From assembly GCA_017893485.1 (NCBI GenBank), contig CM030361.1:141626461-141690460 (forward strand): a stretch of 64,000 nucleotides of DNA, written 5' to 3'. The notes below the pieces were generated by a model that worked only from the letters and a program-made list of their open reading frames with translations, made no database searches and was not told where the DNA came from. The stretch comes from Hemerocallis citrina (taxonomy: Eukaryota; Streptophyta; Magnoliopsida; Asparagales; Asphodelaceae). Position numbers and translations under genes: made by a program. Below are positions 25,642-38,236 of the stretch, piece by piece; the first letter of the stretch is position 1; each line of letters starts with the position of its first letter.

Positions 25642-26040
25642 TATGAGATTTGTTATAAACTGATGGTAATAAAAATGGAATGGTATTAAGATGGTGGGGG
25701 CGACGTGATTAATACAGCATGAAGGTTGTATGCTGTTGATGACGTGGCGGTATACGAGGAAGGGGCCCACCATGAATTAATAGCCAAGGTGCTGTTATAT
25801 AAGCGCCTTTGATGTTGATGACATGGCCTTGGTGAAAAGGTAAGTTTGGCATATATATCCCATATCGGTAATTTCCAGAAAATAAATAATATATAATTAA
25901 CAAAGCCTACGATCAAGAGTCACCTAATCGGTTAACCAACTTTTGAGAGGCAGCCTGTGGTGGGCAGTTGTACTACATAGTATCTAATTTGTCTTATAAA
26001 TTGTATAAATTGTCTGAGCTAGAGGCAGGGGCATTACAAA

Positions 26041-26052
26041 TGGTATCAGAGC
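26041..26052 (+). promoter_or_regulatory. Primer-binding site, initiator-Met tRNA type
   Basis: TGGTATCAGAGC two bases after the 5' LTR. This is the common plant LTR-retrotransposon site complementary to the 3' end of initiator-Met tRNA. Confidence 0.9.
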
Positions 26053-26346
26053 TGACTTTCGACACCGAGTGTGGAGCATGTCTTATAGTCGGGCGATGGG
26101 TTGACTGCGTCAGCAGCGATTCATCGGGCGGTGGGTTGACTGCATCGGTAGCGATTCATCGGGACTATAGACCCAGTCGTCGGACTGTGGTTACTTGTTA
26201 TAATTAGTCTGGCGAGACTATATACCCAGTCGTCGGACTGTGGTTGCCCAGAGAGGGTAGATAGAAGAGCAGATGCTCCACATCGGCTAGAAAGGAGACC
26301 TGCACCATATTGTGCATGCCCGTGCTCAGCGAGGACGCTGATTTCT

Positions 26347-26360
26347 GAAGGGGGGGTGTC
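26347..26360 (+). promoter_or_regulatory. Polypurine tract
   Basis: GAAGGGGGGGTGTC directly before the 3' LTR. It is the expected plus-strand primer site. Confidence 0.75.
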
Positions 26361-26930
<570 letters not shown>

Positions 26931-27354
26931 CTTCAAAATCCCAACACTCCATTTCCCATTAAAATGGACCAAAATCAGAAATCCTAGCTTCGAATCGCTC
27001 AGGAAACGGAGATAGGCGACGCATCGAAGAGAGAGAGAGAGAGATAACGGGAGAGATGAGAAATGAGCGAATCAGAAACCCTAGCTTCGAATCGCTCAGG
27101 AAATGGAGATGGGCGACACGTCGAAGAGAGAGAGAAGGGGAGAGCTGAGCTTTTTTTGGATTTGTCAAAGAGAGAGAGAGAGAGAACGGGAGAGAGTAGC
27201 TGAATCAGAGAAAGAAAGAAGCTGAGAAATGACTGATTTGCCCTTCAACATATCAGTTGATAGTCGGATCAAATCTTGACCATCGGATCGCAATCGAACG
27301 ATTGAGAATCTCAGCTCTCGATAAGAATCTCAGCTTCCCAGCTCTTAATAGAAT

Positions 27355-27436
<82 letters not shown>
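27355..27436. repeat. (TA)n microsatellite
   Basis: About 80 bases of TA. It is the right half of the minus-strand LTR fragment's microsatellite, split by the inverted dimer. Confidence 0.9.
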
Positions 27437-27470
27437 TTATATTATACTTTAAAAATTACGGGATGTTACA
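27437..27470 (-). mobile_element. LTR start of the minus-strand small LTR element
   Basis: On the minus strand it reads TGTAACATCCCGTAATTTTT, homologous to the LTR starts at 25332 and 26361. Host LTR sequence resumes at 27471. Confidence 0.7.
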
Positions 27471-28489
27471 CTTAATACTCCAGCTTGTTAATATTTTATT
27501 ATACTCAAATGTGAACATGCAATGGGTAAAAAAGCTTTGTAGTGATTTCAAGGAGATGGCAAGGCAATGCAATCCATGGTATTACTAATTCTATTCACTA
27601 GATGCAAAGTCAAACATGGATACACTTAAAAACACAAAACACACATTCTGGACAGCAAGACGTTGCTGTACAAAAATTAACTTTCCCATTTCTATAGGAA
27701 AGAAAACCAGGTTTTGTCAGGGGTTATGAATACTAGACTCCCTTCCGATTCCAACGCATATTCACACGACATATTATAACTACATTAGCTAGGTGTTTAA
27801 TTTCATTCTTTACTGATTACATGTACATACTCGATTCTGAAAATTAAAACCTAGCAGTGTTAAAAATATGATAACTTACAGTTTATAAATCAGAATTTAG
27901 ATCTGTAAAAATTTCTGGAAAACAGATTCAAAGTGATACAAATGTTGTTTAAAAAGTTCTACTTAATTATAATAGCAAATAGGTCAAACCTCAAAACAAT
28001 ATGCAATAAACAACATGCCAGCAAATTGATTATTATTAATTAGCAATAAACGAAGTACACATGCATATGAATTAATAGCAAATAATTAACAGGAATTTAT
28101 AATCAATCATAAGGTTAAAATTCTACTGTTAATGAGACAAACCATTATTATTAACACAGCATAAACATCATATCCAGTCGAAAAGCATTCAATCATTATT
28201 TTCTATATAACATGTTTCTATTCTATGTATTTGTGTAGTGTATGCATATAATGATGTATAACAAGGCTTGGATTTGAATCAAAGAAAATGGCACGTGAAG
28301 AGGACTACTACTTGGTTTCGCTGATAAATTCGTAATAGTCTCTTGAAGAGTACCAAACAAATAGAATATGATGATTGAAATGGAAACCACTTGCGAAGAT
28401 CAAAGAAAATCCTTGAACAAGAATAATAAACTAGTTCAAGGGAAACTTGCCTTATAGATGATGATTCTGAGTATGAAAGAATAACAGGA

Positions 28490-29600
28490 ATAAGAGAGGT
28501 TCAGGGCGGTGACAACACGTACAACAACAGCAAGACAACAACACACAGTGGCGAACGCAGCAAAAGCAACTGCAACGCAGTGAACACAGGCGACAAAGTT
28601 CGGTGTGAAGATGAGGCACTGTGATGGTGGCGAGATGGTCCTGGCATCGGGTGCTGTCGAGGAGGCACAGCAACAAGAAATAATAGCGATGGCGAACAGC
28701 AATGGCAAAGACTCGGGGTGGCGGTCGTGATCTGCAATGGAGGCTCGGTGATCAAGGGTGCTACTGTCGGCGGCGAGAAGGAAGAACAGCAAGAAGAAGC
28801 AGCAACAATGGGGTGGTGGTTGTTGTGCTGCGGTGGTCGGAGTGCAGCCAAGGAGCGGCGGGGTGTTGTTGGGGTGATACAGGGTCGCCGAGGAGTGCGG
28901 GGCTGCCAGCGATGAGGGTGATCGGCGAGGGGACTGCGGGGTGTGTAGTAGCGGAGCGGTGGAGAGAGGCAGCAAGGGAGTTGGGTGCACTAGCTTTGGT
29001 GGTTGTTGTCGGAGGATGAAGGTGGCGGTGGTGGCACGAGGTGCAGCGGGTGTTGTCGAGGGGGTGCTGCAGTCGAGGGCCGAGCGATGATGGGGTGAAG
29101 AAGACGATGCCGGTGATGGCGGTGAGGGACACAGCAGTAGGGGAGAAGAGGTGGTGCTTCGGGGTTGCTGCCGATGGCGGTCGTGGGGACTACAGCGACG
29201 CAGTGGCGAAGGGGGAGATGCAAAAACAATGGCGAGGGGCTACGGTGGAAGAGGCAGGGTGTGCAGCAGATAGAGGGGCTTCGATGGGTTCGGTGGTGAA
29301 CAGGGGAGGGCGAAGGCGATGAGGGGCAGGGAGGACTGGAGGTCGACGGCAATGGCAGAGGTTGTCGACGGGGCGTGAGGTGGTTATGGGTTGATGGAGA
29401 TGGGTTCTCCGGGTTGCGGCGAGGCTCGACAGATGCAGTGGAGGTCAACGAATGGAGGATAGGGGCTCGGTGGTGGTCGCGGTGAAGATGGAGACGAGGA
29501 CAGGGCGGTAAGGTGCTGCAGCAAGGGCGAGGTCGAGGATGGAGGGACGATGGAGATCAACCGGGGTTGGGTTTCGAAGTCGAACATGGGAAGAAAAAAG
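28490..29600. other. GC-rich section of solo LTR copy 2
   Basis: A G-rich plus strand gives several overlapping Pro/Ser/His- or Gly/Arg-rich open frames in different frames. Similar but shorter GC-rich sections occupy the same place in copy 1 (about 2460-2830) and copy 3 (about 52260-52830). This is LTR sequence and not a host gene. Confidence 0.7.
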
Positions 29601-30069
29601 ATTAGGCGGCAAGGGGAAGATTAGATTAGATGATAATTAATTAGGGTTAAGATAATAATTAGTATATATACAGAGAAACAATATGTGGGTTAAGGTTACG
29701 GGTTAACGGGTTTGGGTTTAGGATTATATGGTTTTAATATAAATAATTAAATAGGAATGGGATATTGGGTTAACAGGTTTGGGTTTTAGAATTATTAGGT
29801 TTATAAATTGGGTTAAAACCAATAAAAAGATCTATAATAATAGCATGAAGTTTTATGCTTTACAAAAATAATCAATAATAAATATTAGTTAAATAATTGA
29901 TTACTACTAAAATATAATTTATGGGTTCTAGAAATAATTGAGTGAGCAGATAGATGCAATTGAGTTTAAAAGAACAAGGTTTATTTGAGTTTCAAAATAA
30001 TGATTAGATAAAATATATATTAAAATGGATTAAAATCTATGAGCTTTCACAAATTAATAAACAATCAAA

Positions 30070-30071
30070 GA

Positions 30072-30102
<31 letters not shown>

Positions 30103-30103
30103 T
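30070..30103. repeat. (AAT)n microsatellite
   Basis: About eleven AAT units. A matching AAT tract lies at 53137-53175 at the equivalent position of LTR copy 3. Confidence 0.85.
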
Positions 30104-30301
30104 ATTATGATTGTTTTACAATATTAAAATTATTTGAAAATAAGTAAAAATACAATTAATGAATATAAATGGACTTTAATACGAGATCCAAAATAAATTT
30201 AAAACAAATTTTTTTTAAGAAAACGGAAATTTTTGTAAAGAATCCAAATGCAGATTATACACAGAAAAATATGTATCAGTGGAAATGAGGGTTACAGTTC
30301 A

Positions 30302-30417
30302 TTTAATCATAGTAAATAACACAATAAATAAAATGCTTCATATATGAAATAAATGTCATGATACAATGTAAAGTAGCAAGGTCAATATAAGGTTGGCTTC
30401 TAAGGCATACACCAACA
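30302..30417 (-). mobile_element. Probable copia LTR remnant, part 2
   Basis: Continuation of 19017-20697 across the inserted solo LTR. On the minus strand it begins TGTTGGTGTATGCC at 30417. Confidence 0.45.
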
Positions 30418-31338
30418 TCTTCTTCTATTCGGCATTCAATAAAATCATATCATTGTTTGGAGCCATTACATTGATTATATAGAGATATAGAGAAACCCTA
30501 ATTGTCCATGCTTGAAACGAAAACCATCTCATGTATACTGAAGAGATAGTCGTACGATCTGTTGGTTATATCATAATTATCAACATGGTCTAACATGGAG
30601 TACAAATTGGGCTTTAATCGAATCCACAAGACCTACACCCATATCTACAAACAGCCGCAACGCGGTCAACTGCCGAGAGTGCAGTCAGCCGTATTTGTCT
30701 CCTGCCAAACCCAAGGTTGTTGCCTATTGCTTCCAAACTATTTCCAATCGCCTCGATTCCTCTTGTCACTTCCCCGTCTTCTCTTCACATCGAATATAGT
30801 AAGCAAGACATATAAATCCAACATTGTGCATATGTTTATGTTTTCTTCTTATATATTTGTCATCCAAGTGCAGTCTACAACTATATATAAAACACATATT
30901 TTGAAATAGTTTTAAAAATTTTGAGAAAACCAATTATGGCACATTCTTCAGTAAACGTCACATCTAAGGCTTTATGTTGTCGATGGCTCTTCCTGAAAAC
31001 TTATTGTATATAAGTATCGTCACTTTGATAGGTCTCATATTAAACCGTTCGGAGCAGACTAGCTAAAATTTCCTATTGGGATCAACCTAACCATTTAGCA
31101 AACATCTTAAGCTTATCTTTCTCTATCATGCTAAAGTAAATGAAATGAAAATATATTGTCTTCTGTAACAAGTTAATTCCATGGTTGCTTAAAGCGAGAT
31201 CACGTTCGAGATAAGATTTGACTATATTTGTGAATATTTTTTTTTGCAACAGGAGAAAATAGTGGCGAAATCCGTTCTTTTAGGAGGAAAATTGCCTTAG
31301 CGTAATATTTATTTTTCTCAATTATATGGATTTATTAA
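30418..31338. other. Intergenic, nothing recognised
   Basis: AT-rich. One 104-codon open frame (30595-30909) has no family signature. Ends at the ATTAA target of the next element. Confidence 0.5.
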
Positions 31339-32715
31339 TGTTGATTCTTGATTTTGATGATTACAACACACTGCAACATGTATCTATGCTATACTATATA
31401 ATTGCAGGTTGTATACACACAGGCCTCATTTCTATACAGCTGAACAAATGAACAAGCACAAGCTCTGGATATTGACAAAGGCTTCACTCAAAGACTCAAG
31501 TCAAGACCTGTTTCAATGACATTTATTGTTTTCTTGTAAAACAAATGTAATATTTTTTATTTTGAGTCTTAGAATGATGTACAGCCTTGTTACACACATA
31601 TACACTCACATATAACTCATTCTAAATGTGTGTCTTTTCAAAACCAAAAGTCAAAACAGCTTGAACTAGATTAGCTGTTGAGTACCAGTCGACTGCCACT
31701 TGCTCCAGTCGACTGAGTTAGTACAAAACTGCCTAATCTTATTCAAACTCTGATCAGTCGACTCATTATGGCAACCCAGTCGACTGTTCAAGTGCGTTTG
31801 ACAGTTTTATGTTTTTAAAATCGCCTTTTCAAATTCAAATCATTTTTTCCCGTTGGATGACAGTTGGAGCAAATGTTCCCAACGTCCATTGTATCTAACT
31901 CTATAAATAGAGGTTAGAATCCACTGTAAAAAATTCACTATACTCCAAGCATTTTTTGAGATATTAAGTTTTCATACTTTCAAGAGATTAAAGCTTTCAA
32001 TTCACTAAGACTTGGTTCTCTGTCTTTAGTCCAGTATAACATTTGATTTCGTTCTGGACTAGATATAGAAGTCAACCATTTAGCCACATACTATATCACA
32101 ATCACAAACAAGGCTATAGGTTGATTGTAAACAATTTTTATTGTTTTCTTTTCCTCTTGGTTGGAGAGTAGGACTCTAGGGTGTAGAGTCAGGTTTGTTA
32201 CTCTTGGTGGAAGAGTGGGTTGCTTTCTCTGGTTGAGAGAAAGGACTACGGGTTAGACAAGGTTGTTGTCTGAACACCGTAGGGTATTCTTGTAAACTTT
32301 TTTCAAGAATAGTGAAAATCTCAAGTGGGTTACTTGGGGACTAGATGTAGGTCGGAAGGACCGAACCAGGATACATCGTGCGCACTCTGTGGTTGTATCT
32401 CTCTACTTGCATTTATATTTTCTCAGTTTTTATTTTTACTGTGAAACTTGTCTGGACAGTCGACTGAGTACTTGATACGTTGACTGGTCAGACTCGTATA
32501 ATCTGAAAGTTTTCTGTATGTTAAGTCGACTGTCTCAACTTTAAGTCGACTTCACAGACCTGTTTAAATTACTTTTTTATTTTGTTAATTCAGTCGACTG
32601 GTTTATTCCTTAAGTCGACTGTACAGAAGAAAAATCTCTATTCCGCAATTTAATTTCTTATAAACACTATTCACCCCCCCTCTAATGTTTGTTGCCCTGC
32701 CTACAAGATCCAACA
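31339..32715 (+). repeat. 5' LTR of Sirevirus element
   Basis: 1377 bp. It contains nine GTCGAC-centred palindromes, mostly CAGTCGACTG or AAGTCGACTG: 31686, 31706, 31755, 31777, 32457, 32523, 32543, 32591 and 32612. A TATAAATAGAGG sequence near 31912 is a good TATA-box candidate. Confidence 0.95.
31912..31920 (+). promoter_or_regulatory. Candidate TATA box in the 5' LTR
   Basis: CTATAAATAGAGG, repeated at the equivalent place in the 3' LTR (about 40233). It fits a plant core promoter and lies ~830 bases before the gag start. Confidence 0.6.
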
Positions 32716-32717
32716 CT

Positions 32718-32729
32718 TGGTATCAGAGC
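32718..32729 (+). promoter_or_regulatory. Primer-binding site, initiator-Met tRNA type
   Basis: TGGTATCAGAGC two bases after the 5' LTR. Confidence 0.93.
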
Positions 32730-32742
32730 GAGGTTAAGGGCT

Positions 32743-34548
32743 ATGGCAACTACTTCAAATGCAAATCAGTACCATGAAGACCAATCTACACAAAGGCCAC
32801 CTCTCTTCGATGGCACAAATTACAATTATTGGAAGTGCAGAATGAAGATCTACCTTCAATCCATCAATTATGAAATATGGAACATGACTGAAACAGAATA
32901 CAATGCTCCTACGATTCCATATGCACAATGGAATGATGATATGAAGAACCAAACAATGAATAATGCAAAAGCAATGAATGCATTATTTTGTGATCTTACA
33001 AAGGAGGAGTTCAATCGTGTGTCAAATTCAATAATCGCACATCAAATCTGGCACACACTCGAGGTAACTCATGAAAACAAAGTGAAAGAATCTAAAATAT
33101 CTGTTCTTGTTCACAGGTTTGAAATGTTCCGCATGAAGGAAAATGAAAGTGTGTCCAAAATGATTACCAGATTTACTGACATTACAAACTCACTTGTGGC
33201 ACTTGGGAAAATATACACTCAAGAAGAGATGGTGAGAAAAGTTCTTCGTGCACTTACTCCTGAATGGGAAAAGAAGACCACTGCAATAGAAGAGGCCAAT
33301 GATCTATCACAACTTTCTCTTGAGAATCTTGTGGGAAATCTAATGTCTTATGAGGTTCAAATTGAAGAAAGAAAGAAGGATGCAGAACCACAACAGTCCA
33401 AGAAGAAATCATTAGCATTTAAAGCCATGACAGACTCAGAAGATGAAGAAGAAGATGAGGAGGAGATAGCCATGTTCACAAGGAGATTCAAAAAATTTCT
33501 AAAGAAAGGTAAGTTCAATTCGAAATTTAGAGATTCTAATGATACTCCAACTTGTTTCAGGTGTAACAGAACAGGTCATATGAAGAAGGATTGTCCTCTA
33601 GAAAATAAAAAGTCTAAGGGAAAGACATCCAACTTCAAGAAGGATAAATACACTAAGAACAAGTTTGCCAAAAACAAAAAGACATATCAAGCAACTTGGG
33701 ATGACAGCGATTCTTCTTCAGAAGAAGAAATTGATGAAACCAACGAGATTGCGAACATGTGTTTCATGGCATCACAGAATCAAGTAAGTAATGATTATGA
33801 TTCAGATGATTTACTCGATGTGTTCAATGAAATTTTTCAAGAATTGAAAAAGGAAAAGATTAGAGTTAAGAACCTAGAGAAAGTTAATCAAACACTTTCT
33901 CAAGAGAATCTTAACCTTGATAAAGAAGTAAAATCTTTAAATTCTCGTATTTCAAGTTTAGATATGAATCTTGAGTCTCTAAAGAAGAATTATGAAGAAA
34001 TTTCCAAGAACGTATCTAAGTTCAATAAACGAAAAGAGAATTTAAACGATGTTCTTCAAAATCAAGTAAAATCTAGTCAAAAATTCGGACTTGGTTTTAA
34101 AAAGTCTCTTGTAAAGGATCTTTCTTCTCAAAACACTAGTATAAATAAACCTGAATCTATTTCTAGTGTTAAACATAAACTTTATGAGTTTTTTGAAAAG
34201 CCTAAGCTTGTAAGTTTTATTGATAAATCTAAAGTTCAGCCAAGTCGACTGAGTCCATCCACCAGTCGTCTGTCCAGAGGTACTGAGTCTTATTTAACAA
34301 GACCAAAACCTCTTATAAGTCGACCTACATTATCTTCCAGTCGACTGACATACAGTAGAAGTCGACTGAAGGATGTTATAAAGTCGACTGGACAGAGCAA
34401 ACTTGTATGGGTTCCAGTCAATTTGAGTTTGAATGATAGAACTGCTTATATCAACTCATATATGTTAAATGTATGTAATTCTGTGAATTTTATTCCTGCT
34501 TATGGAGGAAAATCAAACTCATTATGGGTTTGGTTTCCTACAAACTAA
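32743..34548 (+). CDS. gag: Gag polyprotein
   Basis: Nucleocapsid/capsid protein of the copia element, 601 residues from the ATG at 32743. The frame is open upstream to 32689, but that lies in the LTR and primer-binding site, so 32743 is preferred. The N-terminus has the copia-type FDGTNYNYWKCRM motif, followed by a UBN2-like capsid region. A CCHC zinc knuckle, CFRCNRTGHMKKDC, is at about 33553-33594. Acidic and Lys-rich stretches surround it. A long coiled coil follows (about 33835-34060). The C-terminal ~70 residues are Ser/Arg/Lys-rich, partly because the GTCGAC palindrome is embedded here as Ser-Arg-Leu or Lys-Ser-Thr codons. The stop is at 34546-34548. Pol follows in another frame. Confidence 0.93.
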   Translation: MATTSNANQYHEDQSTQRPPLFDGTNYNYWKCRMKIYLQSINYEIWNMTETEYNAPTIPYAQWNDDMKNQTMNNAKAMNALFCDLTKEEFNRVSNSIIAHQIWHTLEVTHENKVKESKISVLVHRFEMFRMKENESVSKMITRFTDITNSLVALGKIYTQEEMVRKVLRALTPEWEKKTTAIEEANDLSQLSLENLVGNLMSYEVQIEERKKDAEPQQSKKKSLAFKAMTDSEDEEEDEEEIAMFTRRFKKFLKKGKFNSKFRDSNDTPTCFRCNRTGHMKKDCPLENKKSKGKTSNFKKDKYTKNKFAKNKKTYQATWDDSDSSSEEEIDETNEIANMCFMASQNQVSNDYDSDDLLDVFNEIFQELKKEKIRVKNLEKVNQTLSQENLNLDKEVKSLNSRISSLDMNLESLKKNYEEISKNVSKFNKRKENLNDVLQNQVKSSQKFGLGFKKSLVKDLSSQNTSINKPESISSVKHKLYEFFEKPKLVSFIDKSKVQPSRLSPSTSRLSRGTESYLTRPKPLISRPTLSSSRLTYSRSRLKDVIKSTGQSKLVWVPVNLSLNDRTAYINSYMLNVCNSVNFIPAYGGKSNSLWVWFPTN

Positions 34549-34601
34549 TATGTTTTGGACCCAAAGAAAAGGGTACCATATTCACATTGAATATCTTATA
34601 G

Positions 34602-36278
34602 GTACCAAAGAAAGACCGTTGGATACTTGACAGTGGATGTTCAAAGCATATGACTGGTCATGCCAATCTCCTATCCACCATACAAAGCATCAATGGAGGA
34701 ACAGTTACCTTTGGTGACAACAATAAAGGAAAAGTCATAGGAATCGGCATGGTTGGTAAAAACACTAACCCTACTATAGAAAATGTTTTGCTAGTTAATG
34801 GACTAAAACATAATTTGTTAAGTATTAGTCAATTATGTGATAAAGGTTATAAAATTGTATTTGAAAAAGATGCTTGCTTAATTTATGATTCTACTATGCA
34901 AAACATTATTTTTCAAGGCTTTCGCAAAAACAATATTTATGAATTATGTTTGAATACAAATGAGTTTTCAAATAATTTTTGTTTAATAGCTTCTAATAAT
35001 GATTCTTGGCTTTGGCATAGACGATTTGGTCATGTGAATATGAAAAATCTCTCTAAAATATCTAAGTATAACCTAGTTAAAGGACTGCCAAAACTATCCT
35101 TTAAAAAGAATAAGTTATGTAATGCATGTCAACTAGGAAAACAAATTAAATCCACTTTTAAAACAAAAGAAGTAATTTCTACTAGTAGGCCACTCGAGTT
35201 AATTCATATGGATTTATTTGGCCCTACTAGAGTTGCTTCTTTAAATAAAAGTAGATATGTATTTGTTTTAGTAGATGATTTTTCACGATTCACCTGGACT
35301 TTCTTCTTAAAACATAAAAATGAAGCTTTTGGTGAATTTGCAAATTTTTGTAAACGAATTCAAAATCAAAGATCTCTAACCATAGTTACTATTAGAAGTG
35401 ATCATGGTGGAGAATTTGAAAATGAAACGTTTACAGAATATTGCAACAAGAATGGTATAACACATTCATTTGCATTTCCTAGGGCTTCACCACAAAATGG
35501 AGTGGTTGAAAGGAAAAATAGGACTTTGCAAGAATGCGCACGTACCATGCTTGTTGAAAGCAATTTACCTAAGTATTTTTGGGTTGAAGCTATTGCTACA
35601 GCTTGTTATGTTTTAAACAGGATTCTAATAAGACCTAAGCTAAAGAAGACTTGTTATGAGTTATTTTTTAACAAAATTCCTAAAGTCTCTTACTTTAAAA
35701 CATTTGGTTGTAAGTGTTTTATTCTGAACACTAAAGATAATTTAGATAAATTTGATCCTAGATCTAATGAAGGTATCTTTATAGGATACTCAAATAGGAG
35801 TAAAGCATATAGAATTTTCAACAAGTCAACAATGACTATTGAAGAATCAATGCATGTTACATTCGACGAATCTCTGCCTTCATCAAATTTAATTAAAGAT
35901 GATGAAACTGATTCATCACCTTTAAAGAAAGTAATTACATCTTTAGAACAAACTAGTCTCGCAGATAGGTCGACCGATAAGGATATCAAGTCGACTGATA
36001 TAAACCAGTCGACTGAGGAACTTGTCAAGTCGACTGATCCTATTGTGATATCTTCAACTTTACCAAAATCTTTTGTTGAAGTTAGAGATCATCCTCATGA
36101 CTTAATAATTGGTGACATCTCCCATGGTATTCAGACACGATCCCATATTAATATGATATCTCATACAGCCTTCTTGTCGGATTTTGAACCAAAAAATATA
36201 CAAGAAGCATGTGAGAATGAATTTTGGATGAATACCATGCATGATGAGTTAAACCAATTAATAAGGAATGATGTATGA
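34602..36278 (+). pseudogene. Pol part 1: protease and integrase
   Basis: Open from 34602 to the TGA at 36276. It holds the aspartic protease and the integrase. The integrase C-terminal tail (35960-36040) has Ser-Thr-Asp and Ser-Thr-Glu repeats, each encoded by a copy of the GTCGAC palindrome. Confidence 0.9.
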
Positions 36279-37721
36279 GATTTAGTTTCACGACCTCCTG
36301 ATCATACTATTATTGGTACCATATGGGTATTCAAAAATAAGTTAGATGAATCAGGACAAGTTGTTAGGAACAAAGCAAGACTAGTTGCTCAAGGATATAA
36401 TCAAGAAGAAGGCATAGATTTTGATGAAACATATGCTCCTGTTGCTAGATTAGAATCAATTCGTATTTTATTATCTTTTGCTTGTTTCATGAATTTTATA
36501 CTTTATCAAATGGATGTTAAAAGTGCTTTTCTTAATGGATTTATAAAAGAGAATGTTTATGTTAAACAACCACCAGGTTTTGAACATGAACAATTCCCAA
36601 ACCATGTTTATAAATTGAAAAAGGCTTTATACGGTCTTAAACAAGCACCACGTGCTTGGTATGATCGATTGAAAACTTTTCTTTTAAAAACAGGGTTTGA
36701 GATAGGTAAAGTAGATACTACTTTGTTTATTAAGAGAATTAAGAATGATATTTTAATCATACAAATATATGTTGATGATATAATTTTTGGTTCTACTAAT
36801 AATAATCTATGTCAAGAGTTTGCTAACACCATGAAAAACGAGTTTGAGATGAGTCACATGGGTGAACTCAATTATTTCCTTGGACTACAAATTAAACAGT
36901 CTTCAAATGGCATATTTATTAATCAAGGAAAATATGCAAAGGAATTACTCAAACGGTTTAACATGGATAGTACAAGTAGTAAATCCACACCTATGGCTAC
37001 TACCACTACCCTTGACAAAGATATATTAGGTAAGAATGTCGATCAGAAACTCTATCGAGGTATGATTGGCTCACTCTTATATATAACCGCTAGAAGACCA
37101 GATATTATGTTCAGTGTATGTTTGTGTGCTAGATATCAATCTAGTCATAAAGAATCTCATTTAAAAGCTGTGAAACAAATTTTAAGATATATTAAAGACA
37201 CATCTGATTATGGTTTATTCTATCCACGTACAGATAATTTCCAACTTTTGTCGTACAGTGATGCTGATTTTGCTGGTAGTAAAACTGATCGCAAGAGCAC
37301 TAGTGGGACATGTCACTTTTTGGGACATTCACTAGTTTCTTGGTACAGTAAAAAGCAAAATTCGGTATCCCTATCTACTACAGAAGCTGAATATATCACT
37401 GCAAGTTTGGCTTGTGCACAGATTTTATAGATGAAGCAAATCTTATTAGATTATGGTATTTGTTTTGAAAAACCTTCAATAATGTGTGATAATACCAGTA
37501 TAATTAACTTATCTAAAAATCCGGTTCAACATTCACGTTCGAAACATATTGATATTCGACATCATTTTCTGCGTGATCATGTTTTAAAAGGAGACATATC
37601 TTTAGACTCTATCTCTACTGATAAACAAGTAGCTGATATCTTTACAAAACCCCTTAAAGAAGATACTTTTATTATCTTAAGAAGAGAACTAGGGATATGT
37701 AATTTTCTTGATATTTGTTGA
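36279..37721 (+). pseudogene. Pol part 2: reverse transcriptase and RNase H
   Basis: Same frame as part 1. The RT fingers begin at once (a GTIWVFKNK block), the YVDD catalytic box is at about 36769, and the RNase H runs to the stop at 37719-37721. The TAG at 37428 interrupts the RNase H after [16 protein letters not shown]. Confidence 0.9.
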
Positions 37722-38236
37722 AAACATTCCTTTTAAGTCGACTTGTATATGATATTCAGTCGACTGTCACATATTTTTTATATACTTATTTGCCTCTCTG
37801 ACCAGTCGACTGAGGTTTCACCAAGTCAACTGATCAGTTGTTATAATGATTTATTTTTTCTCGACTAAGTCGACTGTACCTAAATACCAGTCGACTATAG
37901 CGAATCAGTATGTCTTCAACTTCGAATCGTCACACAGTTTTGAGACAATTTTTATCCTTTGACTCATTCTTGACTTCATTTGAGCCGTTGATCTCATTTA
38001 CTCTCAATCTTAGTCGTTCGCTTTTGATAAAACCCTCTTCACTGCCTCCATCTTTTTCACTTTGACTTTTACCCAATTTTAAGATCTGAAACCCTAAGGA
38101 GAACAGAGGAAGATCGAGAGTCGACTACCGGATCTGCTGCTTGGATCTGCTGTTTGGAACTGCTGATTTCCAACTTCTTTTGCTGTTTTGATTCTCTTCT
38201 CTTTGTTGGTATACTCTTTTCCATTTCCTCTTTTTA
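37722..38236 (+). other. Spacer between pol and the envelope-like ORF
   Basis: 515 bases with no ORF, rich in the GTCGAC palindrome (37735, 37757, 37803, 37867, 37888, 38118). It may hold the signals needed to express the downstream ORF. No splice or promoter site is certain. Confidence 0.6.

Larger units (their letters stand above)
25332..26038 (+). repeat. 5' LTR of the small LTR element
   Basis: 707 bp, inflated by a 172-bp MITE and TA microsatellites. Without the MITE it is about 535 bp and matches the 3' LTR. Confidence 0.9.
34602..37721 (+). pseudogene. pol: Pol polyprotein with two in-frame stops
   Basis: One continuous frame carrying protease, integrase, RT and RNase H. Protease: DSGCSKHMTG (about 34632). 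Integrase: zinc-binding WHRRFGHVN and CNACQLGK, then the D-D-E core with MDLFGP, RSDHGGEFEN and PQNGVVERKNR. RT: catalytic YVDDIIFGS (about 36769). RNase [14 protein letters not shown] and a C-terminal SKHIDIRHHF block. The frame is cut by TGA at 36276-36278 and TAG at 37428-37430. Both stand where relatives have Trp in the surrounding motifs, so each looks like a single G-to-A change. An in-frame TAG at 34599-34601 lies just before the protease. Pol is in frame -1 relative to gag. Confidence 0.93.

Noticed and set aside
28436..29587. Several 90-180 codon open frames rich in Pro, Ser, His or Gly, Arg on both strands
   Set aside because: They overlap in many frames, lack known motifs and lie in the GC-rich section of a solo LTR. 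Base composition explains them.
32689..32742. Upstream start for gag
   Set aside because: This ATG lies in the 5' LTR and the frame would run across the primer-binding site. The ATG at 32743 begins the conserved protein.
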